DNA from: Plasmopara viticola
Taxonomy: Eukaryota; Oomycota; Peronosporomycetes; Peronosporales; Peronosporaceae
Reading direction: 5' to 3'
Assembly (NCBI GenBank): GCA_001695595.3
Contig: MBPM02000018.1
Location: 124,001 to 188,000, forward strand
DNA: 64,000 nt
Below the pieces are notes generated by a model. It worked only from the letters and a program-made list of their open reading frames with translations. It was not told the origin of the DNA and made no database searches. A program made the position numbers and the translations under genes. This document shows, piece after piece, positions 19,984 through 29,555 of the stretch (within the stretch, counting starts at the first letter, position 1; each line of letters opens with the position of its first letter).

Positions 19984-20295
19984 TGTTGAAAAGGTCGAAG
20001 TGAGCACTAGTTGGCAAAATGCAAAGTAAATATATTTAATGGTCCTTAGTTCGCAACTACATGCTACCTCTAAGCCAATGATTTATCTAAGCCAATCAGA
20101 ATGACTCACTATCCGGGCGCAATAATCTTCCCATCACGAAACCGATCTTTTGCCCATCTTGAACCCGCTCCCTAAGTCAGTCATCAACTGATTGCAGATA
20201 CCGGTACTTACCGGTATGAAGTCGCTGGTCGAGGCATTACTTTCACGGCATTTTCGACAACACCAGTATCTTGTCGAGGCGCATTCTTGTCAACA
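19984..20295 (-). repeat. 3' LTR of A2
   Basis: 312 bp. On the minus strand it reads TGTTGACAAGAATGCG to CCTTTTCAACA. Compared with other lineage I LTRs it has an extra ~40 bases at its start, so the family start TGTTGTCGAA occurs again about 40 bases in. The polyprotein frame runs into it. Confidence 0.85.
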
Positions 20296-20435
20296 CTCCC
20301 ACTCGACTCGGCAGTCCTTGAACCTTGTATCCCAAGCATGTTGCGAAGAAACTCAAACTGCACAGCTGGGATTGGCTTGGTCATCATGTCCGCCTTCATG
20401 TCTTTAGTCGAATAGTTTTGCAGGACCACTTGACC
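20296..20435 (-). pseudogene. End of RNase H of A2
   Basis: On the minus strand it continues from 24871: GQVVLQNYSTKDMKADMMTKPIPAVQF, LRNMLGIQG, ESSGS, and the frame continues into the LTR to a stop near 20208. GAGTGGGAG (plus-strand CTCCCACTC at 20296) is the polypurine tract. The DMLADIMTK motif is altered to DMKADMMTK. Confidence 0.75.
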
Positions 20436-20440
20436 ATCTT

Positions 20441-20717
20441 TAAAGAAAGGTCGAAGTGAGCACTAGATGGTAGAATGCAAAGTGAATATATTTAAAGGTC
20501 CTTAGTTCGCAACTACATGCTACCTCTAAGCCAATATTTATCTAAGCCAATCAGAACGACTCACCATCCGGGCGCAATCATCTTCCCATCCCAAAGTCGA
20601 TCTTTTGCCCATTTTGAACCCGCTCCTTCAAGCAGTCATCAACTGATTGCAGATACCGGTACTTACCGATAGGCAGTCGCTGGTCGAGGCGTCTTTTCGC
20701 CAGCATCTTCGACAACA
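20441..20717 (-). repeat. 3' LTR of A3
   Basis: 277 bp; on the minus strand TGTTGTCGAAG to CCTTTCTTTA. The end CTTTA in place of CAACA is shared with the 5' LTR, so it belongs to this copy and is not later damage. Confidence 0.85.
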
Positions 20718-21874
20718 CTCCCACTCGACTCGACAGCCTTTTGTCCTTGAATGCCGAGCATGCTCCGAAGTTTGCAGAATTGTGTAGCTGAAATAGGCTT
20801 CGTCATGATGTCGGCCAGCATATCTTGAGTCGGACAGTACTCGAGCACTACTTGATTTGCTTCAACTTTCTCGCGCACAAAGTGGTACCGAATGTCGATG
20901 TGCTTGGTGCGCTTATGAATCTCCGGCTTCTTGGCCAGCGCGATTGAGCCTTGATTATCTTCATAAATCTTGATCGCATCGTCGCTCCTTATTTCGCCGA
21001 GTTCACAAAGAAAAGTCTTAAGCCACACTGCTTCTTGTGTAGCCTCCGAAAGCGCCATGTATTCGGCTTCCGTCGATGAAAGGGCCACCGTCCGCTGTTT
21101 CTTGCTCTTCCAGCTGACACATCCTCCGCTCATCATGAATGCATAGCCACTGGTACTTCGTCTTGATCCGGTATCCCCGGCCCAGTCCGCATCCGAGTAA
21201 CCTTGGAGACCTTTATCGAAGCTTGCTCGAAACTCGATACCGTGCGTCTTGGTTGCTCGGATGTAGCGAAAGACCCTTTTAAGAGCTTGCCAATGTGTTG
21301 GACACGGGTCCGCAGCAAACTGGCTAAGCACTCCCACTGCTGCTGCAAGGTCCGGGCGGGTGCCGACCATAAGATACATAAGGCAGCCCACAGCATTTCG
21401 GTACGGCACACCCGCCATTGTAACGTCGTGCTTGCAACCACCTTCACACATTGACTTTGTCAGCTTGAGGCCTGGATCTTGTGGCGTTCGTACTGGCTTG
21501 CTGCTGTCCATCTTGAATTTTTGAAGGATGTCGTTCGTAAACTTGGTCTGTTGCATCATGACTGTCCCGCTTTCGGTGTCTTGCATAATTTCTATTCCAA
21601 GAAAGTAGCTGAGCTTGCCCATGTCGGTCATTTCGAAACGTTTGCTGAGCGCTCGCTTGGCGTCTTGGAGCATCTTGTCGCTGCTGCTTGCGAGAATCAA
21701 GTCGTCGACGTAAAGCGCCACAAACATCATGTTTTGACTGTCACGCTTCATATAGACGCAGTGGTCTGACTCGCACTTCTTGAAATCCAGTCCTAGCATG
21801 AAATCGTCGATTGTCTTGTTCCACATTCGAGGCGACTGCTTGAGCCCGTACAATGATCGCTGAAGCTTGCACAC
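20663..21874 (-). CDS. Copia RT C-terminal half and RNase H (A3)
   Basis: A 403-residue frame. It starts in RT (KLQRSLYGLKQSPRMWNKTIDDFM) and has the catalytic ALYVDDLILASS at about residue 57, the RNase H Asp in [20 protein letters not shown], the Glu in LSSTEAEYMALSEA, HIDIRYHFVREKV and [10 protein letters not shown]. The frame passes the polypurine tract (ESSGS) and ends inside the 3' LTR with PRPATAYR. The true frame is longer at the N side; a TAG near 21910 separates it from the preceding piece. This is an almost undamaged lineage I RNase H. Confidence 0.8.
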   Translation of the reverse strand: MCKLQRSLYGLKQSPRMWNKTIDDFMLGLDFKKCESDHCVYMKRDSQNMMFVALYVDDLILASSSDKMLQDAKRALSKRFEMTDMGKLSYFLGIEIMQDTESGTVMMQQTKFTNDILQKFKMDSSKPVRTPQDPGLKLTKSMCEGGCKHDVTMAGVPYRNAVGCLMYLMVGTRPDLAAAVGVLSQFAADPCPTHWQALKRVFRYIRATKTHGIEFRASFDKGLQGYSDADWAGDTGSRRSTSGYAFMMSGGCVSWKSKKQRTVALSSTEAEYMALSEATQEAVWLKTFLCELGEIRSDDAIKIYEDNQGSIALAKKPEIHKRTKHIDIRYHFVREKVEANQVVLEYCPTQDMLADIMTKPISATQFCKLRSMLGIQGQKAVESSGSVVEDAGEKTPRPATAYR

Positions 21875-21910
21875 GTAGTCCGGGTGGTTGTCGTCGCTGA
21901 ATCCATCCGG

Positions 21911-22153
21911 CTACACCATGCAGATGTCTTCGTCAAGCAGACCATTGAGAAAAGCCGTTTCCACATCCATTTGATGAACGGTTAGATTGTACTTGGCCGC
22001 CAAACTGAGCAAAATCCTGATTGAAGTGAACTTGGCAAAAGGCGCGAATGTCTCCTCGTAGTCTATGCCATGTTTTTGTGAAAAGCCTTTTGCCACCAGA
22101 CGCGCCTTGTACCGCTCGATTTGGCCAGCCTGATTTGTCTTGACTCGAAACAC
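21911..22153 (-). CDS. Copia RT N-terminal part (A3)
   Basis: FRVKTNQAGQIERYKARLVAKGF, DYEETFAPFAKFTSIR and HQMDVETAFLNGLLDEDICMV: RT motifs with the first catalytic Asp in QMDVETAF. It is bounded by in-frame nonsense codons on both sides (TGA near 22178 and TAG at 21911), so RT of A3 carries two stops but keeps one frame. Confidence 0.75.
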   Translation of the reverse strand: MFRVKTNQAGQIERYKARLVAKGFSQKHGIDYEETFAPFAKFTSIRILLSLAAKYNLTVHQMDVETAFLNGLLDEDICMV

Positions 22154-22177
22154 CCATCTACTGCCAATCGGTTTGCG

Positions 22178-22936
22178 TCATTGAGGCAGCGGCACAAGCG
22201 TCCAGGTATTGCTCTTTCGCAGCGACTCCATTTCCGATCTGCAGGCTTCTTTCCACTTGGCTGCTTCGCTTGATTCGATCGCCGACTTGTACGTGGTCGG
22301 CATTTCTCCCACTGAATCAACGACGAAAGCAGCCTCAAAGTCTTCTGCCGTCGCAGACATTTCATCCAGCGACTGATAGCGGTTGAAACGCTTGGGTCGT
22401 GGGATGTCTGCAGCTTTCTCTAACGACTGAGTTCGTTGATGACGCTTGCTGCCTGGCTCGAACTCATTATCTTGAGTCATCTCTTCATTTTCGTTGTCGG
22501 TGTCAATGGGCTGCGAAGACTCATCACCGACTTCATCATCTTGCACGACAGCTTCACTCTTGGACTTCTGTCTTCCACCATCAAAGACGTCCTCCATAAA
22601 TTGTGCATCGCGGCTAATTAACAAACGACCGCTGTCCACTTCCTGAAAACGATACGCCTTTTCATGCTCTGAATATCCGAGAAACCGACAGCGTACCGAT
22701 CGAGCGTCCAATTTGGACCGCTTTTCTTTTGGAACTTGAACGTACGCGTGGCAGCCGAATACCTTGAGATTCGCTAGCAGTGGTTTCTTGCCTGCCCAAA
22801 CTTGGTGCGGTGACTTGTCATGATTTGCAGCACGCGTTGGACACCGATTTCGAAAGAATGTAGCTGTCATCACTGCTTCGCCCCAGTATGACTTGGATAA
22901 GCCGGCATGTTCCATCATGCAGCGGGCGCATTCCAC
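22178..22936 (-). CDS. Integrase C-terminus, linker and RT entry (A3)
   Basis: A 252-residue frame starting just after the catalytic Glu region (ECARCMMEHAGLSKSYWGEA). It has the integrase C-terminal motif (GYSEHEKAYRFQE, SRDAQFMEDVFDGG), a long acidic linker and MPTTYKSAIESSEAAKWKEACRSEM of the RT entry. It ends PLPQ-TGA where the family has Gly. The catalytic Glu itself lies just upstream at about 22960 (NGVVER). Confidence 0.75.
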   Translation of the reverse strand: MECARCMMEHAGLSKSYWGEAVMTATFFRNRCPTRAANHDKSPHQVWAGKKPLLANLKVFGCHAYVQVPKEKRSKLDARSVRCRFLGYSEHEKAYRFQEVDSGRLLISRDAQFMEDVFDGGRQKSKSEAVVQDDEVGDESSQPIDTDNENEEMTQDNEFEPGSKRHQRTQSLEKAADIPRPKRFNRYQSLDEMSATAEDFEAAFVVDSVGEMPTTYKSAIESSEAAKWKEACRSEMESLRKSNTWTLVPLPQ

Positions 22937-23016
22937 AAACGTACGGTTCGTCCGTTCGACTACCCCATTCAGCTGAGGCGTGTACGGAGGCGTAAATTTT
23001 TGAAGAAAGCCACGTT

Positions 23017-23454
23017 TTGAAACTCAAGGAACAAGGTAGTGACGTCGATGGAGCGACACACACGCAAGGCCAAGCGTTTATGTCAAGTGACAGCGGACGG
23101 CGTAAGGGTCGTCACCCACCGATGAAGGCCAACAGCGCCTGTCATTATTGCGGTGAAAGTGGACATTGGATTGCCAAGTGTCCTGTAAGGATCCGCGAAA
23201 ACGCGGAGCGGCAGCGACCGCAGCGAGCGAATATCGCGCAGCTTGAAGAAGACGCTGGCGATTTCCTATTTTCGGCTGGTGGAGACATGAGTGCGGCTAA
23301 GGATAGCTGTGTGTGGCTTGTGGACTCGGGTGCAACGCAGCACATGACGTACTCCAAAGAGTACATGAAGAATTACAAGGTTATCTCCCAGTGGACGTGC
23401 ATCTTGCTGACGACGGTGTCGTTCAAGCAGTTGGCACGGGTGACATTGTCATGA
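23017..23454 (+). CDS. Copia Gag C-terminus and protease (A3, inverted)
   Basis: KEQGSDVDGATHTQGQAF, knuckle CHYCGESGHWIAKCP at about residues 48-61, then protease VDSGATQHMTYSKEYMKNYK. The frame shifts after VISQW (23392), and protease continues in the frame below. The start is an artefact of the inversion; the real Gag start is at 24588 on the other strand. Confidence 0.7.
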   Translation: MKLKEQGSDVDGATHTQGQAFMSSDSGRRKGRHPPMKANSACHYCGESGHWIAKCPVRIRENAERQRPQRANIAQLEEDAGDFLFSAGGDMSAAKDSCVWLVDSGATQHMTYSKEYMKNYKVISQWTCILLTTVSFKQLARVTLS

Positions 23455-24170
23455 CTATGACAACTCCACTTGGGATTAAGAAAGGCTTGCTTACGAACGT
23501 GTGGCATATCCCCAAGCTTTCGCGCAATTTGTTTTCCGTCGGCTGTTTCACTAAGGATGTCAGCCCCGTAACGTTTGAGAGCGATGGATGCTACGCGCAG
23601 GCAAAGGGCTTTCGTTGGAAACTTGGCTCCCGAGAAGGCAAAGGACTGTTCAAGTTGTGCATGAGGCCAACTGTGACGCATGAGGCGAATCTGACAAGTT
23701 CGTCGGGATGCCACGGGGACACCACTTCGTACCTTTGGCACCTTCGACTTGGTCACATTAGCCATGCTGGCCTAGATGTCATTATTAAAAAAGGCTATGG
23801 CACTGGAATCGACTTGACTTCGGTAAGCCAGTGGGAGCTCTGTAACGGTTGTGCGCTCGGTAAACAGACAAGGGTGAGCTTTATGAAGTCATCCCCAAGT
23901 CGCGCCAAAGAAGTGCTGGAAGTCATACATAGTGACGTTTGTGGGCCAATGCAAACACCAACATTCGGCGGCAAGCGTTATTTCGTCACATTTATCGACG
24001 AAAAATCGCACTTTTGCGTCGTTTATCTGCTGAAAAGCAAATCTGAGGTGGCCGACAAGTTCGTCAAATTCGTTGCGTTGGCCGAAACGCAGACAAACAA
24101 GCGTGTCAAGACACTTCGATGCGACAACGGTGGCGAATATACTTCTGGCTCGATGACCAAGTTCTGTGCC
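23018..24170 (+). other. Inverted internal segment of A3
   Basis: All other A3 coding is on the minus strand; here gag C-terminus, protease and integrase run on the plus strand. The integrase breakpoint is exact: FCA at 24170 continues as KRG at 23017 on the other strand. The gag breakpoint lost about 190 bases (gag stops at GDDVL at 24171 and resumes at MKLKEQG at 23018). Confidence 0.85.
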
Positions 24171-24206
24171 CCAAGACATCATCACCTTCACTCATCATTG
24201 TCGTGA
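23313..24206 (+). CDS. Copia protease C-terminus and integrase core (A3, inverted)
   Basis: From about 23390 this is the family frame: PVDVHLADDGVVQAVGTGD, LWHLRLGHISHAGLD, CNGCALGKQTR, HSDVCGPM (first Asp), RCDNGGEYTSGSM (second Asp). It ends at the inversion point after KFCA (24170); the last residues are out of context. The first 25 residues overlap the preceding frame and are not real. Confidence 0.7.
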   Translation: MACGLGCNAAHDVLQRVHEELQGYLPVDVHLADDGVVQAVGTGDIVMTMTTPLGIKKGLLTNVWHIPKLSRNLFSVGCFTKDVSPVTFESDGCYAQAKGFRWKLGSREGKGLFKLCMRPTVTHEANLTSSSGCHGDTTSYLWHLRLGHISHAGLDVIIKKGYGTGIDLTSVSQWELCNGCALGKQTRVSFMKSSPSRAKEVLEVIHSDVCGPMQTPTFGGKRYFVTFIDEKSHFCVVYLLKSKSEVADKFVKFVALAETQTNKRVKTLRCDNGGEYTSGSMTKFCAPRHHHLHSSLS

Positions 24207-24588
24207 AGAAGCGTCGACGAAGAAAGAGCTTGTTGGCCGAACTCCTCTTCTCGAAATGCGACGTTAGACGCGACCATGCATCGTGCGCACCATCAGCCGA
24301 CCGGACCAAAGGCAGTTGCGAATCTTCCATTGCGAGACAGATGATCGCCATGGCCTTGCGCGATTTTCTCTTAAACGTGGCTTGGTCCAGCGTGGTGAGG
24401 CAGTGCTCAAGCTTGACTTCCCCGGAAACGACCTCCCACAAGTCGCGTTCCTCGAGCACCATCTGCATCTTGAACTTCCACGTGTGGAAGTTGGCTCCAT
24501 CGAATTTGTTGATTCGACTGGAGACAGAGATGTCCATTGCGAAGGCGGAGTCGTAGTCGGGGGCAGAGGCTGCAGGGCTTGGGCTCAT
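24171..24588 (-). CDS. Copia Gag N-terminal part (A3)
   Basis: It starts at the PBS ATG (MSPSPAASAPDYDSAFAMD), then INKFDGANFHTWKFKMQM, LWEVVSGEVKLEH, HDAWSRLTSHFEKR, RRRFFTTMMSEGDDVL. The open frame continues to 24106 into inverted sequence, so the real product is cut at 24171. About 140 residues of Gag are intact. Confidence 0.75.
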
Positions 24589-24592
24589 AACC

Positions 24593-24870
24593 TAAAGAAA
24601 GGTCGAAGTGAGCACTAGATGGTAGAATGCAAAGTGAATATATTTAAAGGTCCTTAGTTCGCAACTACATGCTACCTTTAAGCCAATGGTTTATCTAAGC
24701 CAATCAGAACGACTCACCATCCGGGCGCAATCCTTTTCCCATCCCAAAGTCGATCTTTTGCCCATCTTGAACCCGCTCCTCCAAGCAGTCATCAACCGAT
24801 TGCAGATACCGGTACTTACCGATAGGCAGTCGCTGGTCGAGGCGTCTTTTCGCCAGCATCTTCGACAACA
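24593..24870 (-). repeat. 5' LTR of A3
   Basis: 278 bp, same ends as the 3' LTR. It is followed by the ATCTT target copy at 24871-24875 and then by RNase H of A2. Confidence 0.85.
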
Positions 24871-25279
24871 ATCTTCAACCTTCTCTCGAACAAAGTGATA
24901 GCGAATGTCGATGTGCTTGGTACGCTTGTGGAACTCGGGGTTCTTGGCAAGCGCAATCGAGCCTTGATTGTCGTCGTAAATCTTGACAGGCTCGTTGCTC
25001 TTCATTTCACTAAGCTCGCATTGGAATGCTTTAAGCCAAATCGCCTCTTGAACAGCTTCTGTCAGCGCCATATACTCTGCCTCCGTTGACGAGAGCGCAA
25101 CCGTCCTTTGTTTCTTGCTTCTCCAGCTGATGCACCCTGAATTCATTGTAAACGCGTAACACTTGTACTTCGTCGAGTATCAGCATCGCCAGCCCAGTCC
25201 GCGTCAGAAAAACCTTGCAGCTTGTCCTTGCTTGATTTGTCGAACTTGATTCCATGTGTAGTCGTGCCTTGAATGTACC
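24871..25279 (-). pseudogene. Middle of RNase H of A2
   Basis: On the minus strand: [34 protein letters not shown] (catalytic Asp), SSTEAEYMALTEA (Glu), DDNQGSIALAKNPEFHKRTKHIDI, REKVED. It is flanked by E (GTACC at 25275-25279) and A3 (ATCTT at 24871-24875). One frameshift lies near 25170. Confidence 0.8.
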
Positions 25280-25571
25280 TGATGAAAGGTGACTTTGAGC
25301 ACTAAGTAGGAGGCGGAGGCGAGGAAACCAAAGCGGAGAAGGCACTTGGGGGTTTGAATGGAAATTTAGAAGTGATTGATTTATTGGAGTTAGTTTGGTT
25401 GCTGCGTAGAAACGCAGCAGTGCATCCTATCACTAAGTGCATCTAATCACAAACATTCCTTACTCGTCCAATCAGCCTACTCGTCTAATCAACGTGTGGT
25501 CGTATTGGACCGGTTCATGCTAACCGGTTAATGGGTACAATGTACCAACTGGTCAGCATGTACCTGTAACA
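25280..25571 (-). repeat. 3' LTR of E
   Basis: 292 bp, minus strand TGTTACAGG to CATCA. It contains the hairpin GCTGCGT-AGAA-ACGCAGC near 25403, and GGTAC-AAT-GTACC and AACCGGTT symmetric sites near its start. It is not related to the A, B or C LTRs outside the terminal bases. Confidence 0.85.
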
Positions 25572-25578
25572 CGCCCTC

Positions 25579-28404
25579 TCAATGCGAACACGCGTGGATG
25601 CCGAGAACCATCGTCAAGTCCTTGTGACGAGGTCCGCCGAGTCCCTTCGTCATGATGTCCGCTAGCATGGTCGCAGTTTCGCAGTACTCGACGAGAACTT
25701 CTCCACGCTTCACTTCATCGCGGATGTGATGGTACTTGATGTCGATGTGCTTGGCGCGGCCATGGTTGACTGGGTTCTTAGTCATCTTAATGCACGACTG
25801 GTTGTCCTCGAAGATCTTCAAGTCTGGATTATCTTCGCCCGAAGCCGCCAAAATATCACACAGTAGCTTGTGAACCCACTTTCCTTCTTGATTCGCCAAA
25901 CTAAGCGCGATGTATTCGGCTTCGCTCGTGGATAGCGACACACTAGACTGCTTTTTGGACCCCCACGACACTGGTCCGCCAAGGACTTGAAACAGGTAAC
26001 CGGAAGTCGACTTGCGGTCACTGTAGTCGCCGGCCCAGTCAGCATCGGAATAGCCGCGAAAGTCCACGCCCTTGTTTGGAGAGAAGCGAATTCCGTGCGA
26101 CTTGGTACCTTGTAGATAGCGAAAAATCCTCTTGACGGCTGTCCAGTGTTCCACTTGCGGGTTTTCCATGAAGCGCGACACATATCCGACTGCAAAGGCA
26201 ATATCGGGTCGAGTTGAAGTCATCAAGTGCATGAGTGCACCAACAGCTTCACGAAACGGAGCGTCCAGCTTGGTCGGGGCATCACTTGGAATAAGTCGCA
26301 TGCTGAGATCAACGGGACTGGCAACAGGTTTGCAATTCTGCATGCCGAAACGCTCCAAAATGTCATGGGTGTAGCGCACTCGGCTTAACGTCACGCTCCC
26401 GTCTTTGTTGTCGATAACTTCGATGCCAAGAATGAAAGAACACTTGCCACTGTCGGTCATCTCGAATTGACTTTTGAGCTGGCGCTTGACTTCATCAATC
26501 AGTATCTTGGAGCTTCCGGTGATCAGAACGTCGTCGACGTACACCAACAGGAGAATGCATTCGCCTTTGACGACCTTGATGTATAGGCACGGATCGTAGC
26601 TTGAGGCGTGAAATCCAAGTGAGCGAACGTACTCATCAAAAGTCTCGTTCCATACTCGCGAAGCTTGCTTGAGACCATAGATCGCCTTCAGAAGCTTCAC
26701 GCAGTCAAATCCATTGTCATGCTCAACACCCTCGGGCACGCAGCAAAACACTTTTTTCTTCATCAAACCGTATAAGAAGGCAGTGACGACGTCAAGTTGA
26801 TCCAGGGGCCAACCGAGGAGCTTGGTAATGGCGATTATCATGCGAAGTGTCACGTACTTCACGACAGGAGAGAACGTCTCCGTGTAATCAATGCCATACT
26901 TCTGTACGAAGCCTTTCGCGACGAGTCGAGCCTTGTACTTCTCGATGGATCCATCCGCTTTGCGCTTGATCTTAAAGACCCACTTGGTCCCGACTGCGCG
27001 TTGATGGTTGAGTAACTTGGCAGCACGAAACACCCCACGAAGACGCATTGACTTGAGCTCCGCGCGAATGGCCTTGCGCCAGTGAACTTGATCGGGTCCG
27101 CTCACGGCATCTTGGAAGGTCTTCGGTTCAGCGCTGTCGCCTGCTTCCACTGCGTTTGCACTTGCTCGCCAGAACATAGGCGAAGTGGAGTCGCTGTCAC
27201 CTTCATCTTCCGTTTTCGCTTCTTGGGCCGAGGCATTTTGACCTTGATCGTCCGAGTCATTGACAGGTGCGCTTGCTTCCTCAAGTCCGATTCGGCGGCG
27301 CAGGCCACTTGAACGTTGATGCTTGTCCGGCTCGGAGTTCGCTTTTCGCTTCCCCGCCTGCTTGAAAACATGTACTTCTTCAGAGTCAGAGAGCGCGAGG
27401 TACTCGATGGCTTCTTCGGTTTTGGAATCTTCGTCGACCGAGCTCGTGTTAAAGCTTGTTTCGTCGAATGTGACATCGCGAGAGATCACGACCTTTCCCG
27501 CCTCGATGTTATAAACGCGATGCGCCTTGGACCGTTCCTCGTAGCCCATGAAAAGGCCTTCACGAGCTTTTGGGTCCCACTTTTGTCGCTTTTTCTTCGG
27601 CGTCAAAACGAAGGCCTTGCACCCGAAGACTCGCATGTGCTTCACGTTGGGCTTGGACTTGTATATAATCTCGTACGGCGTTTTTTCGGGAATCTTGGGG
27701 GACGGCAGTCGATTCTTGATGTAGATTGCCGTCATCACCGCTTCAGCCCAAAAACGCTTGTCCACGCCGGCGTGGTGGAGCATGCTGCGACCGATCGTCA
27801 CAATGGTCCTGTTCGCACGCTCAGCAGTACCGTTGGTCTGGTGTGCGTACTGAACGGTTGGCTGCTCTTCAATGCCATGCTCTTCGTAGAAGTCCACAAG
27901 CGATCTTGTTTTGAATTCCTTGGCCCCATCGTGACGCACGTACTTGACTTTGGCGTTGAACTGGCGCTCCACTTTCGTAATAAAGCTTCGAAGACAGCGT
28001 TCACTCTCCGAGCGGGCGCGAATACAGAAGCCGGTCATGCAGCCGGAGGCCTCGTCGGTAACGAGTAGCAAATGCCTGCTGCCTCCAAGCGATTCCTGCT
28101 CCATTGGCCCGCAGTTGTCAAAATGCAGACACTCGAACGGCTTGTACTTGGGCTTGTTTGGGTTGCTCGGGAATTGTTTTTGTACCATCTTGCCCTGCTG
28201 GCACCCACTGCACTTGCTCGAGTTCTTCGACGTCGGAGGCATCTTGGCACCTGTCACCATGCCGCCTGACACCATCTTGCGAAGCACGTCGTTTGGAGCG
28301 TGGCCCATCCGCGCGTGGAGGTCGACTCCATTGAAGGCCGTCGACGAGGTCTGCGGCGGCAACGACTTGTCGCGATTTCTTCCGCGCAATGTGCATTTCA
28401 CCAC
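25579..28404 (-). CDS. Copia integrase, reverse transcriptase and RNase H (E)
   Basis: The longest copia frame of the window, 941 residues. From about residue 28: [16 protein letters not shown] and [12 protein letters not shown] (integrase zinc region), [16 protein letters not shown] and NGTAERANR (DDE), a C-terminal integrase motif (GYEERSKAHRV), an acidic linker, then RT from GTKWVFKIKRKADGSIEKY with QLDVVTAF and LLVYVDDVLITGSS. RNase H follows with [30 protein letters not shown] and ADIMTKGLGGP, ending GIHACSH. All catalytic residues that can be recognised are present. The first ~25 residues are out of frame, caused by a deletion near 28340. Confidence 0.85.
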   Translation of the reverse strand: MVKCTLRGRNRDKSLPPQTSSTAFNGVDLHARMGHAPNDVLRKMVSGGMVTGAKMPPTSKNSSKCSGCQQGKMVQKQFPSNPNKPKYKPFECLHFDNCGPMEQESLGGSRHLLLVTDEASGCMTGFCIRARSESERCLRSFITKVERQFNAKVKYVRHDGAKEFKTRSLVDFYEEHGIEEQPTVQYAHQTNGTAERANRTIVTIGRSMLHHAGVDKRFWAEAVMTAIYIKNRLPSPKIPEKTPYEIIYKSKPNVKHMRVFGCKAFVLTPKKKRQKWDPKAREGLFMGYEERSKAHRVYNIEAGKVVISRDVTFDETSFNTSSVDEDSKTEEAIEYLALSDSEEVHVFKQAGKRKANSEPDKHQRSSGLRRRIGLEEASAPVNDSDDQGQNASAQEAKTEDEGDSDSTSPMFWRASANAVEAGDSAEPKTFQDAVSGPDQVHWRKAIRAELKSMRLRGVFRAAKLLNHQRAVGTKWVFKIKRKADGSIEKYKARLVAKGFVQKYGIDYTETFSPVVKYVTLRMIIAITKLLGWPLDQLDVVTAFLYGLMKKKVFCCVPEGVEHDNGFDCVKLLKAIYGLKQASRVWNETFDEYVRSLGFHASSYDPCLYIKVVKGECILLLVYVDDVLITGSSKILIDEVKRQLKSQFEMTDSGKCSFILGIEVIDNKDGSVTLSRVRYTHDILERFGMQNCKPVASPVDLSMRLIPSDAPTKLDAPFREAVGALMHLMTSTRPDIAFAVGYVSRFMENPQVEHWTAVKRIFRYLQGTKSHGIRFSPNKGVDFRGYSDADWAGDYSDRKSTSGYLFQVLGGPVSWGSKKQSSVSLSTSEAEYIALSLANQEGKWVHKLLCDILAASGEDNPDLKIFEDNQSCIKMTKNPVNHGRAKHIDIKYHHIRDEVKRGEVLVEYCETATMLADIMTKGLGGPRHKDLTMVLGIHACSH

Positions 28405-28720
28405 CGTCGAAGATCACCTTGAACTGTCTGCTGCTGTTGATTTGGGGCACCGACAGCAGATTCTTGTTCATGCTTGGAACGTAAAGCGCGTCTTCGATCC
28501 TGATGTTGCGCGTGTTGCCGTTGGGCAAAGAGACTTGTTCCACCACAGTTCCCACACCCAAAATCTTGGCGGTGTGCCCGTTTGCCACGGTCAATTCTCC
28601 GTCGCCGCACTCCTTGATCTCGACAAACTTGGCCTTGTCGTTGCAAATGTGGTGCGTGGCGCCACTGTCGATGGCCCACGTTCCTTGAAACTTCTTGTCC
28701 GTCGACACGCCGCACTCCAT
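28118..28720 (-). CDS. Copia protease region (E)
   Basis: [17 protein letters not shown] near residue 16 is the protease site, followed by the conserved [16 protein letters not shown] and MHIARKKSRQVVAAADLVDGLQ. After about 28335 the frame is shifted by loss of some 70 bases (family: YWLRT...), so the tail is not real. It is separated from Gag by TGA at about 28846. Confidence 0.75.
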   Translation of the reverse strand: MECGVSTDKKFQGTWAIDSGATHHICNDKAKFVEIKECGDGELTVANGHTAKILGVGTVVEQVSLPNGNTRNIRIEDALYVPSMNKNLLSVPQINSSRQFKVIFDGGEMHIARKKSRQVVAAADLVDGLQWSRPPRADGPRSKRRASQDGVRRHGDRCQDASDVEELEQVQWVPAGQDGTKTIPEQPKQAQVQAVRVSAF

Positions 28721-28846
28721 AGAGACCGCAAATGCGACCGCGTCAAAATCGTCTTCGTCACGCCAGTCTCTCCACTCGATGTTGTTGGCACCGCGACCAC
28801 CTCGGCCGCGTCGTACTCCTCCTCGGTTTTCTTCCTTCTGCTTGGT

Positions 28847-29551
28847 TCAGCACTTGTCGATGACGTGCCCCAATTTCCCGCAGTACGTGCAGCGACGCAC
28901 TTTGCGTTCGGCGCTGAAAGCCTTCGCTGCTTCTTCGACCTTGACAGACGCAGTCTTCTCGCCTTGTCGCTTGATATGCTCGTTTGTGAGCACTTTTACC
29001 ACGTCCTGCGTCTTCAGCTCTGCGGTGCTCATTTCCAAATTGAGCACCACATTCTCGTAGCTCTTGAGGAGACTACGAAGCAGGCAGATCGCGACGTCTT
29101 CGTCCTCCATCTTGGCGCCAATACTGCTGAGTTTCGCGCTGATGTTGAGAACTTCGTTACAATGCTGAAGAACTTTGCCGCCTTCCGCCATTTCCATGCT
29201 GAAAAGCTGACGTTTCAGGTAGCTCCGTTCAGCCTTTTGCGACCCACCGTACAGCGTACGCAAGCGCGTCCACGCGACCCAGGCTTCTTCGCAGTTGTCA
29301 AGCGCATGGTGGTAGTCGGCGTCCATGTGGAGCAACATCAAGCCGAACGCGATGTTGTATGACTTAACATACTCGTCCTTCGCCCGTGGATCCGTGAAGC
29401 TTGGCGTTGTCTCGCGGTTCACCACACTCCACACGGACTTGGTCAGGAACACGCCACGCATGTAGCGGATCCACGTGGCGTAGTTGTCGCCGTTGAACTT
29501 GTCGATGGAAATCTTGGTATCTTGGACAGAGGACATCGTGCTTGGGCTCAT
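28847..29551 (-). CDS. Copia Gag (E)
   Basis: Starts at the PBS ATG ([19 protein letters not shown]). It contains [67 protein letters not shown] and the knuckle [14 protein letters not shown], after which TGC-TGG is changed to TGC-TGA. The open frame reaches upstream to 29578, but that part is LTR. About 234 residues. Confidence 0.8.
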   Translation of the reverse strand: MSPSTMSSVQDTKISIDKFNGDNYATWIRYMRGVFLTKSVWSVVNRETTPSFTDPRAKDEYVKSYNIAFGLMLLHMDADYHHALDNCEEAWVAWTRLRTLYGGSQKAERSYLKRQLFSMEMAEGGKVLQHCNEVLNISAKLSSIGAKMEDEDVAICLLRSLLKSYENVVLNLEMSTAELKTQDVVKVLTNEHIKRQGEKTASVKVEEAAKAFSAERKVRRCTYCGKLGHVIDKC

Positions 29552-29555
29552 AACC

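Larger units (their letters stand above)
20441..24870 (-). mobile_element. Lineage I copia element A3, with internal inversion
   Basis: 5' LTR 24593-24870, PBS 24576-24592, 3' LTR 20441-20717. ATCTT flanks it (20436-20440 and 24871-24875), and the RNase H of A2 reads through (VEDGQVVLQ) when it is removed. Length 4430 bp. A segment at 23018-24170 is inverted relative to the rest. By eye the LTRs differ at about eight positions. Confidence 0.9.

Noticed and set aside
27944..29362. 472-residue plus-strand open frame
   Set aside because: It is antisense to gag, protease and integrase of element E, crosses no family motif, and exists because of the high GC3 of the coding strand.
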